A stretch of 64,000 nt of DNA from Candidatus Melainabacteria bacterium. Its GTDB lineage: Bacteria; Cyanobacteriota; Vampirovibrionia; Obscuribacterales; Obscuribacteraceae. The stretch spans positions 2,604,001 to 2,668,000 of the forward strand of contig CP064963.1 in NCBI GenBank assembly GCA_016699165.1, written 5' to 3'. A model generated the notes under the pieces. The model was not told where the DNA came from and searched no databases. It saw only the letters and a program-made list of their open reading frames with translations. Shown in pieces: positions 1-7,091 of the stretch; the stretch's first letter is position 1, and every line of letters starts with the position of its first letter. The position numbers and the translations under genes are program-made.

Positions 1-748
1 GTGCCAATCAAAAATCGTTTTGCCAAAGATATAGCTCTATCCACATGTTTGAGCGGTCCGTGTTCTTCGTATTGACCTCCAATTCTCGTCATTTGCAGTC
101 TACCAGCCACGGAATGAAGGACGGAGTTTACGTGATACCCATCAGTTCTGATGTGTGTCATCGGTTCAACGCGAGATTCTACGGCACTTTGAAGACAATC
201 ACCACTTGGATTTTCCATCACGACGAAGGCTGCATCACCAGCTTTGCAGTTTAGGCGCTCAGTCATTACGCAGACTTGCTTCTTGTTACTGAACGCCCGT
301 CCGACTTTCCCCGAGATCTACCTCCAAAAAATGCATCATCAACTTCTACAAGTCCAGACAGGAGAATGTTTTCCTGCCGATTTTGCATTGCAGCTCGTAC
401 TTTGTGCATCATGTTGTATACGGTGGTGTAGTGCATACCGAGAAGCTTTGCAGCACGCATTGTTGATATACCTCCCTTGTCTTGAGACATGAGATAAATA
501 AGCCAAAACCAGGTGGTTAAGGGAACTTTGGACCGATGAAAAACCGTTCCAGATGTGATTGAAACCTGACGACGACAAACACAGCATTGGATTGTTCTGC
601 GCCTAGCCATGCGGATTCCATCATTGTGGTGACAGTAAACACAGATAAATCCTTTAGGCCATCGTGCATCAAAAATGGCTTTAAGACAGGCTTCTTCGGA
701 GTTGAAGCGACGTTGAAATTCGAGAAGATTCATTGACTCATAAGGCAT
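1..748 (-). CDS. IS1595-family transposase, read through a -1 frame change, 3' end off window
   Basis: The first frame (748 down to 266) has a zinc-ribbon-like start (CVYCHHND, CCVCRRQ), a helix-turn-helix stretch and the acidic motif VEVDDAFFGG of IS1595 transposases. It stops 21 codons after that motif. The -1 frame continues at once with KVGRAFSNKKQVCV, later HIRTDGYHVN (second acidic residue) and EEHGPLKHVD, to base 1. The join restores the family pattern GG-x3-GK-x-GR. The change lies at G GGA AAG (bases 311-305), which fits a canonical X XXY YYZ slippery heptamer. Programmed frameshifting is therefore possible, though a simple indel is not excluded. Start ATG at 748 follows AGGAG by 8 bases. 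The DDE reaction moves the element. Confidence 0.8.
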
Positions 749-773
749 GACATTTTCTCCTTTCGGGGTAGGT

Positions 774-790
774 AACTATACAATATAGTG
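774..790. repeat. AT palindrome, copy 1 (ACTAT-N5-ATAGT)
   Basis: The 15-base core ACTATACAATATAGT (775-789) is a 5-base-arm palindrome with a 5-base centre. It lies about 55 bases beyond the terminator of the leftward unit ending at 944, and also just upstream of the IS transposase, so it could instead belong to the IS or its promoter. Other copies are at 31022, 38621, 44724, 49503, 52095, 56925 and 57129. Confidence 0.7.
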
Positions 791-843
791 TTCCCAGAAC
801 CAAGAAAAAATAACCTGCTGCTTCATCGAGAAACCCAGGAGGT

Positions 844-891
844 GGAAAAACAAGAGAGAGAAGAGTCAGGGTTTGAATCCCGACTCCTCTC
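844..891 (-). terminator. Rho-independent terminator of the 2724-944 unit
   Basis: Read leftwards, a hairpin with arms around GAGTCGGG/CCCTGACTC and flanking GAGAG is followed by TTGTTTTTCC. It lies about 50 bases after the stop codon at 944. Confidence 0.8.
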
Positions 892-943
892 AACTCTCAT
901 TTACTCTGTTTACTCTGGAGCTTACTTATGCTCCTTGCTGCGA

Positions 944-1162
944 CTAGTCCTCGAAGCTGTCGTTGCTGTCGTCGTGCCGATTGCGGCGAGCGAGCCGGTC
1001 GAAGCGACGCTGGTTGTTGCGGTTCTTGAACGCGCGGTTGCGAGCGTGACGGTCGAAACCGGCAGCACGCCCCTTGTCCAGGAAGCCAGGTGCATCGTCG
1101 TCCATCATGCTGGAGGACGAGTTGGCGGAAGCGAAACGAGCATTGGAGGCATTGTTGCGCAT
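944..1162 (-). CDS. Small Arg/Asp-rich protein, 72 residues
   Basis: No known family recognised. ATG at 1162 is preceded by AAGGGAG at good spacing. The protein begins MRNNASNARF, has a Ser/Asp-rich middle, and ends in a highly charged tail (DRHARNRAFKNRN, then RRFDRLARRNRHDDSND). It is low in hydrophobic residues and probably disordered. The charged tail resembles the product of 37633-37824 (DRHDRHAAKAKFRDRDRR) and more loosely those of 37986-38186 and 56570-56854, all in GC-rich units. It is last in a three-gene leftward unit. Nucleic-acid or polyanion binding is a guess from charge only. Confidence 0.75.
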   Translation of the reverse strand: MRNNASNARFASANSSSSMMDDDAPGFLDKGRAAGFDRHARNRAFKNRNNQRRFDRLARRNRHDDSNDSFED

Positions 1163-1197
1163 TGGGGAACTCCCTTGTAGCACTTGTTTTTTGGAAA

Positions 1198-1226
1198 GCT
1201 GTGCCAACCGCCTAAGTTGACACAGC
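1198..1226 (-). other. Intercistronic hairpin
   Basis: An 11-base stem (GCTGTGTCAAC with GTTGGCACAGC, one G-T pair) lies between the genes at 1257 and 1162. There is no strong U-run after it, so it looks more like a processing or stability element than a full terminator. Confidence 0.5.
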
Positions 1227-1256
1227 CGTTTTGTGCAGTTTCCTCGCCAGCCGAGA

Positions 1257-2237
1257 TTAGCTGATGAGGGCAGCCAGACGCGCTTCGTACTGGTTGACCA
1301 GCTCGGCGAGCGTGTCGAGGTGCTCGTCGCGGTCCTTGCGGATGCGAGCGAGTTCCCCGACGAGCGACACCGTCTCATCGACCTTCGTCCGCGCTTCCTG
1401 CCTGTCAGCCCACCAGGGGTCGACGAAGCCGAGGAGGTCACGGTCGAGCTTGTTGAGCGTGGTGTCGACCTTGCCGTCGTGGTCGGCGACGAGCAGCTTG
1501 AGAGCCGCACGCCGCGAATCGAGCTGCTGCTCGATGGTGCCAAGCGCCTCGTCGGACAGGTGAGCCGGCAACTCGCCGCTCTTGCCCTTGATGCGCGCAG
1601 CCTGCGACCGCATGGACGCGTACTTGCGACCTTCGGTGAGCAGCGACTCCTTCTGAAAGCGAGCATCGGCGACACGCACAGCGCAAGCCATGCCTTCGTC
1701 GAAGCCCGTCGTCATGAGAGCCTTCAGCTTGCCGATGACGAAATCCTCGTCGGCGCGGTTGGTGGCGAGCATGCCCTCCATGCAACCGATGCCGCCGGCG
1801 ATGGCGCGAGCCTCGACGTCGGTCTCGGCCTTCTTGCGAGCGAAGACCTTGCCGAGGGCGGCGAGGTCCTTGCTGTCGGCGACGAGCGGAGCGAACAGGC
1901 TCTTGGCGCGCGCTTCGGCATCGCTCACGGTGGCAGCCGTCTTCTGGACCTTCACCTTGCCCGCGTTGTTGGCGCGGTCGATGAGGCTCTTCATCGTCGG
2001 AGCGTCGGCGACCTTCTCGACCAGGAACACGAAATAGACCGGGTCACGGCTGTCCTTCGCATCCACCTTGGACGCACCGAAGATGTGGAACGACCACTCC
2101 TCGTTGTGCTTGAGGTCGGTACGCGAGCGCCGGTCGAGGATGGCGTGGCGCGCACCGAGCGGACCGTCGATCTTCTCCTCGGTCTTGAAGCCCTTGCCCG
2201 AACGCAGGAACGTGGCAGTCAGAATCAACTTGGACAT
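1257..2237 (-). CDS. Unknown protein, 326 residues, helical C-terminus
   Basis: I do not recognise this family. The preferred start is ATG at 2237 (MSKLILTATFLR) because GGAG lies 7 bases upstream; an in-frame ATG at 2249 has no such site. The first third looks like a compact beta-rich domain (HNEEWSFHIFGASKVD, PVYFVFLVEKV). The rest is Ala/Lys/Glu/Arg-rich and predicted helical, ending in coiled-coil-like heptads (ARIRKDRDEHLDTLAELVNQ). No signal peptide or membrane segment. It is the middle gene of a leftward unit with a small membrane protein upstream and a charged small protein downstream. Codon use is strongly GC-ending. Confidence 0.8.
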   Translation of the reverse strand: MSKLILTATFLRSGKGFKTEEKIDGPLGARHAILDRRSRTDLKHNEEWSFHIFGASKVDAKDSRDPVYFVFLVEKVADAPTMKSLIDRANNAGKVKVQKTAATVSDAEARAKSLFAPLVADSKDLAALGKVFARKKAETDVEARAIAGGIGCMEGMLATNRADEDFVIGKLKALMTTGFDEGMACAVRVADARFQKESLLTEGRKYASMRSQAARIKGKSGELPAHLSDEALGTIEQQLDSRRAALKLLVADHDGKVDTTLNKLDRDLLGFVDPWWADRQEARTKVDETVSLVGELARIRKDRDEHLDTLAELVNQYEARLAALIS

Positions 2238-2328
2238 TGTAGTCTCCATGTCTGGATGTGAGGTTTCAACAGCTTGTAGAGAGAGAGAAATGAGATTGTA
2301 GGCGACGCGTAGGCGAACTCGAAAGAAC

Positions 2329-2724
2329 TTACCGCCGCTTCAGACGCTCGTCGAGGTGAGTGCTGATGCGGATTTCGACCGGCGTCGGCGCAGGCGTGCT
2401 GACGTAAGGCGCGATAAAGGCAAGACCCTCACGCAAGAAGAAGCCGGCGCTGAAGACCATCATGATGAACGTCAGGTCCGGGAGGAACTGAAGCTCGGGC
2501 ACGTGAAACGCATCCTGGACGACCAGAAACGCGCCGACCACACAGAAAGCCATCACGCCGAAGCAGATGGAAAACTGCAGCCTGCCACCGTTCTTGAAGA
2601 ATTCGCGAATGTTGACGCCGACCGCGAAGCTGCAGATGAGCAGCATCAGGACGTAGTACATCTGCGCAGCATCGAAGAACGCCGGGTCGATATCGAGACG
2701 ACGGGTGATGAGGAACGAGCCCAT
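2329..2724 (-). CDS. Small membrane protein, about three transmembrane segments
   Basis: 131 residues starting at ATG 2724, with AAAGGA 7 bases upstream. Hydrophobic stretches occur around YYVLMLLICSFAVGV, FSICFGVMAFCVVGAFLVV and LTFIMMVFSAGFFLREGLAFI. The C-terminal tail is polar and ends RLKRR, probably cytoplasmic by the positive-inside rule. It is the first gene of the leftward unit that includes 2237-1257 and 1162-944. No family recognised; a membrane anchor for the unit is conceivable but unproven. Confidence 0.75.
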   Translation of the reverse strand: MGSFLITRRLDIDPAFFDAAQMYYVLMLLICSFAVGVNIREFFKNGGRLQFSICFGVMAFCVVGAFLVVQDAFHVPELQFLPDLTFIMMVFSAGFFLREGLAFIAPYVSTPAPTPVEIRISTHLDERLKRR

Positions 2725-3193
2725 AACAAGTCCTTTCTTTGCGTTTGTGTGTGTGGAACAACTTACTCTTCATCAAGACCGGACCATACCGAGCATCAGA
2801 ATGCTTGAATGTCTGAAAATCTGCGGTGCGTGTGCTGGTCTTTTTGGTGCCTTTTGGATGATGTGATGAAGAGATGCCAAAAACCTAACAAAAATACTTT
2901 TCAAGTCAAAGCATAATTAGACCCTATAGGTTGAAGTACATAGAAGTACCAGACTGTCATAAAACAAATTCGGTAAAGGCTTTTAAGCCTTCGCGCACGC
3001 GGAATAGTTAGTGCGAGTTCGCGCAATGCTCCCGATCTCATTAGTATTTTTCCCATGCGATTTAATCAAAAATCTAACAACATTTAGAGGTCTCTCTTGT
3101 TTTTGGTGATCCAGGCCGGCCTCCGGAGGCCGGCCTTCGGCCCTAACTAAAACTGGTACTATTAACAAGCGTAAGTAAATCGAGGTTTCTAAG
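2725..3193. other. Divergent intergenic region, 469 bases
   Basis: This separates the leftward unit starting at 2724 from the rightward gene at 3194, so it should hold both promoters. I see a small hairpin AGCAT-CAGA-ATGCT at about 2794-2807 in the leftward leader, a weak palindrome ACTT-TTC-AAGT near 2900, and the GC palindrome at 3113-3136. No convincing gene. Confidence 0.6.
3113..3136. repeat. Perfect 24-base GC palindrome
   Basis: AGGCCGGCCTCC is followed directly by its reverse complement, then by a further CGGCC echo. It is much richer in G and C than its surroundings and has no U-run on either side, so it is unlikely to be a normal terminator. It could be a REP-like element or regulatory site. 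Confidence 0.6.
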
Positions 3194-4285
3194 GTGCACG
3201 CCCGAATTTCATTGGTTTTAGCTACAAGCTTTTTACTAGGGTCTTTTTCAGATTTTTCACAACCAGCACAAGCGCAAGACTCGCCGTGGAGCGTTGAGAA
3301 TCAGCAAAGTCCGCAGATACCGCAGACACCTCAGGCTCAACCGACGCCACAAGCAATGCCTGAGCCAGTTTTGACGCCCACGAATCAAAACGACTTCAAT
3401 CAAAGCGAAAACACAACGCCGCCCACATCGATTCAAAATATTGAAACGCAAAAAACAATTGCCCCGGCAAACAATCAAGAGCTGGACACACTTTTAAAAG
3501 ATCCGACCATTAATTCGGGATGGCGAAAACCTTATCTTTTAGGGCAACAAAGATTCGACAAAGGACTTTACTTGCAAGCTGCCACCGCATTTAAGACTGC
3601 ACAAAAAGCGGCAGTAAAAGACACTGAGCATCCGGTTTTAACTACGGCAACCAATAAGTGTTTGATGCGCAGTTACATGTCGCTCAAAGATTATTCCAAA
3701 GCTATGCAAGTCTTCAATGAGTGCTTCTCAAGCCAGGCTCCGGGGGCACTGGACGAAGAAACTCATTCAATTAAATCGCAATTAGATAAGTCATATCGAA
3801 TAATTGACCTCACAAAATTCGGTCCCAAAGCGCAAGAAGTGCTAAACGAAGCGCAAATAAAACAAATAGAAGTCTTCCCTTATTTTGAAGCAGATAAGAC
3901 TTTAGTGAAAGTGACAGCAGTAAAAAGATTCGTTAAAGACACAGGCAGCTCGGACGTTCCCAAAATTGGACTAGCCAAATTAGTCTCCTTTGAATTTACT
4001 GAAATGCCCGGGCAAGGTTTTAAAATCGGCAATATCACCGGGTTTCAGATACTGGCAAAAATGTGGGTCAACTTGCTTGAGTCAATTTTCAATACTGCCA
4101 ATGCTCAAAATCCAACAGCGCAAGTGACTGCAGAAAAAATGGGATTTCAAAAAACTGTGTCGGTGAATATTCCAGAGAAAGTTTTAAAGCCACTAAATCT
4201 GGTGCTAGATCGAATCACTTCTGAGCTTCGCACTATTACTCCAAACACTCCAAACCAAAACAACCCAACTCAAGTAAGTAACTGA
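3194..4285 (+). CDS. Secreted TPR-like protein with Gln/Pro-rich N-terminus
   Basis: 363 residues from GTG at 3194, with GAGG 8 bases upstream. Residues 1-27 form a signal peptide (hydrophobic LVLATSFLLG, then AQA cleavage site). Residues 28-100 are low-complexity Gln/Pro/Thr-rich. Residues about 110-180 look like two or three tetratricopeptide-type helical pairs (LLGQQRFDKGLYLQAATAFK, then SYMSLKDYSKAMQVFNECF). The remainder is a mixed alpha/beta domain I cannot name. Presumably exported and involved in protein-protein contacts. It stands alone and is AT-richer than its neighbours. Confidence 0.8.
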   Translation: MHARISLVLATSFLLGSFSDFSQPAQAQDSPWSVENQQSPQIPQTPQAQPTPQAMPEPVLTPTNQNDFNQSENTTPPTSIQNIETQKTIAPANNQELDTLLKDPTINSGWRKPYLLGQQRFDKGLYLQAATAFKTAQKAAVKDTEHPVLTTATNKCLMRSYMSLKDYSKAMQVFNECFSSQAPGALDEETHSIKSQLDKSYRIIDLTKFGPKAQEVLNEAQIKQIEVFPYFEADKTLVKVTAVKRFVKDTGSSDVPKIGLAKLVSFEFTEMPGQGFKIGNITGFQILAKMWVNLLESIFNTANAQNPTAQVTAEKMGFQKTVSVNIPEKVLKPLNLVLDRITSELRTITPNTPNQNNPTQVSN

Positions 4286-4605
4286 AGCGCCCTGGATGAC
4301 AAGGGATCGCCACTTCGCAAGACGGCGATAGGTACTGGTTTTTGCAAGTTCGCTAGCGCAGCGTGGCCAGTCTTTGGCTGCTAATATTTCGCTAAGTCAA
4401 TTGTCATGAGTATCATTACCAGTTTATTTGACTGGAATTTCTCTATGACTTTCTAATAAGTTAGGTAGTCTACTTTTTTCTCTCAGCCCATTTTAAAGAC
4501 CAAAAACTCCTTCAATACCGCGACTAATTTTAAATCTACGAGCCTGCTTTTGTAGCTTGTAGACTTCCATCACCATGCAACAGAAACTACATGCAGGAGA
4601 ATCCG
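4286..4605. other. Intergenic region before the mscS-like gene
   Basis: About 320 bases. It contains GCTAGCG at 4352-4358 (a heptamer also found after other AT-rich genes), a small CCAGT/ACTGG hairpin near 4421 and a pyrimidine tract (ctacttttttctctc) near 4470 that may end the upstream transcript. No ORF with coding character seen. Confidence 0.5.
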
Positions 4606-5409
4606 GTGTTCAAAAAAGTGAAACCGCGAAAACTTCTACCGCTCCTTCTCATCGCAGTTCTGGTCTTCGTCGCGTTCAAGACCAATATCATCAACGAGGC
4701 GATTCAAACGCACCTCGTCAGTGCACTGCGTGAGCATTTCGGAGACCTGGTTACACTCTCTGTCAATGTCGTGGTCGGGCTGGTTTTCATCAGCCTCATG
4801 TACCTGATTTACGACCCGCTTCATCACGGCATCGAAGTCGCGATGAACGAGTACGGAGTCCGCAAGGATGCCATCACCCTCACCTTGAAGGTCGGCAACT
4901 TGCTGTACTGGACCATTACCATTTTCGTGGGAGTGAGTTTCATCGCTCCCAACTTTCTGTCTAAGCTGTTCCTCGGCTTCACCTTCATCGGTGCAGCTCT
5001 GGTTCTGGCTTTGCAAAACTTCGCCAACAACTTCGTCGCTGGCTTGATGTTGACCTTCAGTCCCAAATTTCAAATTGGTGACAAGATTGACCTCATCGGC
5101 GTCGATGCAGATGGCGTCGTTCTTTCGGTCGGCTATCTCTCGACCAAAGTTCGCTCAGACGACGGTTCTGAAATCAGCATCGCCAATCGCGACTTGTGGG
5201 AGAAGCCGGTCAAAGCTATTGACCCCGCGTCCATTAAAGCGCCGGAACCCAAAGAACCGGCCAAAGACGAAGCAGACAAGACTGACAAAGACCCAGACGA
5301 ACGGGCTCTCTTACGTGCAGTACGTGTGCTTCTGCTCAACAACGGCAGTGGGCTTCGCCACCACCGGCGGTTCCCTCGGCCCTCCACCAGAAAAGGAAAA
5401 CCCAGATGA
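4606..5409 (+). CDS. MscS-family mechanosensitive channel, small type
   Basis: A small-conductance mechanosensitive channel that would vent solutes on hypo-osmotic shock. GTG at 4606 is the likely start because GCAGGAG lies 6 bases before it; the ATG at 4591 lacks a site. Membrane segments are LPLLLIAVLVFVAF, VNVVVGLVFISLMYLIY, LYWTITIFVGVSFIA and the MscS-type pore helix ALVLALQNFANNFVAGLML, followed by the beta domain (FQIGDKIDLIGVDADGVV). The last 60 residues are Glu/Lys/Pro-rich, then basic. The stop overlaps the next start as ATGA, implying translational coupling to the aminopeptidase. Confidence 0.85.
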   Translation: MFKKVKPRKLLPLLLIAVLVFVAFKTNIINEAIQTHLVSALREHFGDLVTLSVNVVVGLVFISLMYLIYDPLHHGIEVAMNEYGVRKDAITLTLKVGNLLYWTITIFVGVSFIAPNFLSKLFLGFTFIGAALVLALQNFANNFVAGLMLTFSPKFQIGDKIDLIGVDADGVVLSVGYLSTKVRSDDGSEISIANRDLWEKPVKAIDPASIKAPEPKEPAKDEADKTDKDPDERALLRAVRVLLLNNGSGLRHHRRFPRPSTRKGKPR

Positions 5410-6941
5410 AATTTTGGGTAATCACTGACACCACACTTCCTCGCATCAACGAGGACATGGTCATATTGCCAGCCTTCGAGCACGATTTCGACGGCAACCG
5501 CGCCAAGACCGAATCAGTCGGGCATTTCGACTCGCTTGCCTCGGGCGCGCTTTTGAAGCACGCCTCGGTTCGCGGCTTCGCTGGCAAGAACGGCCAAACC
5601 ATGATTCACTTCCTGACGAGCAGCATTCTTGCTGCTCAAAAGGCGCTGCTCATGGGCGTCGGCAAGTCGACCGAAGTGACACTTCAATCGCTGCAGACCG
5701 CAGTAAAAGAAGCGTTCAAACAAATCGGCACCGACAAGGCTGAACAGGTCACGTTCGACCTGAAGCCGCTTCTCGCCCTGGGATTAGATCCGTTTGCAAT
5801 CGGCAAAATGATCTCAATCACCGGGCATCTGATTCTCTACACCGGTCTCAACTACAAGACCAGAAACGCGCCCAAGAACAAGTTCTCCAAGCTGCGCGTT
5901 CTCGCTGACGCCGCCAATGCCGGAGCAATCCTGCAAGGTCTGAGCGAAGGCGATGCCATCGGCCGTAGTGTCAACTTCGCTCGCGACTTGACCACGATGC
6001 CCGCAAACGTCCTCACTCCAGTTGCGCTGAAGAATTTCGCTCAGCTCACGGAGAAGGAGAGCGCAGGCAGCATCAAGGGCAAGTATTACGACAAGAAGAA
6101 GCTTGCGAAGATGAAGGCAAACGCCATCCTCGCCGTCAACCAGGGCTCATCCAAAGCGCCCTGGATGAGCGAGCTGACGTACACGCCCGAAGGTGGTCCG
6201 ACCAAGGATCACCTCTTCATCGTGGGCAAGTCAGTCTGCTTCGACACCGGCGGTCTGGACCTCAAACCGGCAGCCGGCATGCGCTTCATGAAGCGCGACA
6301 TGGCAGGCGGCGCAACTGCACTTGCTATTCTCAAAGCCGTAGCTGCGCTCAAGCTGCCACTCTCGGTCACGGTCATTCTGCCCGCGGTCGAGAACATGCC
6401 CGACGGAAACGCTTTTCGTCCGGGCGACTACATCGAAACCATGTCTGGTCTTACGGTCGAGGTGGACAACACCGACGCCGAAGGTCGCCTCACCCTGGCT
6501 GATGCCATCACATGGGCAAAGAAGCAGGGCGCCACGCACATGGTCGATTTTGCAACGCTCACGGGCGCTGTGAAGTCCATCGGCGGCGACGTGGCAGCCG
6601 GATTGTTCGGCAACAACGCAAGCTTCACGCAGCTTGTGGCCGAAACAGCTCGCGGACAAGACGAGCAGGTCGAAGTGATGACCATGTACCCGGAGCTTAA
6701 AGATTTGAACGCAAGCGACGTCGCTGACCTGTCCAACTCAGGCGGCGACCTGGCTGGTTCAACCACCGCAGCCTGGTTCATCCGTGAATTCGCAGGCGAA
6801 GAGACGCCCTGGGTTCACCTGGACATCGCCAGTGTGGCTTATCGCAATCGGGCAATCAAGCTCGATCCGCGTGGCTCGACTGGCTATGGCGTGCGCACCG
6901 GTATCGCGCTCGTCCAAGCCATGGCGAAAATGCAGAAGTAA
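5406..6941 (+). CDS. pepA: Leucyl aminopeptidase (M17 family)
   Basis: A cytosolic two-metal aminopeptidase releasing N-terminal residues from peptides; 511 residues, normal for the family. Metal and catalytic signatures are present: GKSVCFDTGGLDLKP (Lys and Asp ligands), MKRDMAGG (Asp) and the hallmark NTDAEGRL (Asp, Glu and the catalytic Arg). The N-terminal non-catalytic domain covers residues 1 to about 170. ATG overlaps the channel stop codon and follows AAGGA. It is GC-rich and ends in a strong terminator. Pairing with an osmotic channel could supply or clear small solutes, but this is speculation. Confidence 0.95.
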   Translation: MKFWVITDTTLPRINEDMVILPAFEHDFDGNRAKTESVGHFDSLASGALLKHASVRGFAGKNGQTMIHFLTSSILAAQKALLMGVGKSTEVTLQSLQTAVKEAFKQIGTDKAEQVTFDLKPLLALGLDPFAIGKMISITGHLILYTGLNYKTRNAPKNKFSKLRVLADAANAGAILQGLSEGDAIGRSVNFARDLTTMPANVLTPVALKNFAQLTEKESAGSIKGKYYDKKKLAKMKANAILAVNQGSSKAPWMSELTYTPEGGPTKDHLFIVGKSVCFDTGGLDLKPAAGMRFMKRDMAGGATALAILKAVAALKLPLSVTVILPAVENMPDGNAFRPGDYIETMSGLTVEVDNTDAEGRLTLADAITWAKKQGATHMVDFATLTGAVKSIGGDVAAGLFGNNASFTQLVAETARGQDEQVEVMTMYPELKDLNASDVADLSNSGGDLAGSTTAAWFIREFAGEETPWVHLDIASVAYRNRAIKLDPRGSTGYGVRTGIALVQAMAKMQK

Positions 6942-6949
6942 CAACTGAG

Positions 6950-7006
6950 CCGGAGGAACTGACCTGATTAAAACAGGTCGTTCTTCCGGTTTTTTCTTTT
7001 CTTTTT
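6950..7006 (+). terminator. Rho-independent terminator after pepA
   Basis: A stem of about 16 bases (CCGGAGGAACTGACCTG with CAGGTCGTTCTTCCGG) is followed by TTTTTTCTTTTC. Confidence 0.9.
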
Positions 7007-7062
7007 AACCTTTTTTTGGCCTTTTTGCCGCAAATAAGTGTCAACGGTTTACACCATAGACC

Positions 7063-7079
7063 AAGCTATAAAATAGCTT
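7063..7079. promoter_or_regulatory. Palindrome AAGCTAT-N3-ATAGCTT before the SLT-like gene
   Basis: Perfect 7-base arms with a 3-base centre, 12 bases before the start at 7092. It overlaps a possible -10 (TATAAA). It resembles the AT palindrome of the window but has shorter spacing, so I keep it separate. Confidence 0.4.
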
Positions 7080-7091
7080 TAGAGTATAAGC

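Larger units (their letters stand above)
1..790 (-). mobile_element. IS1595-type insertion sequence, partial
   Basis: The left part of the window is an insertion sequence reading leftwards and leaving the window at base 1. It holds one transposase in two overlapping frames. The right terminus cannot be fixed because the other end is missing; I place it near 790, just upstream of the transposase ribosome site. No target duplication can be tested. Confidence 0.6.

Noticed and set aside
1233..2261. Long rightward ORF (342 codons) opposite the 326-residue gene
   Set aside because: It is the antisense shadow of a GC-rich gene; the minus-strand frame has a good ribosome site and sits in a unit with a terminator.
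2983..3168. 61-codon leftward ORF over the GC palindrome
   Set aside because: Odd composition created by the palindrome, no ribosome site, no coding character.
4591..4605. ATG at 4591 as start of the MscS-like gene
   Set aside because: No ribosome site before it, whereas GCAGGAG lies at the right distance before GTG 4606.
5075..5428. Alternative reading frame at the end of the MscS-like gene (TTAVGFATTGGSLGPPPEKE)
   Set aside because: It looks protein-like, but the annotated frame ends in an ATGA overlap with pepA and is continuous with the channel; a frameshift is possible but unsupported.
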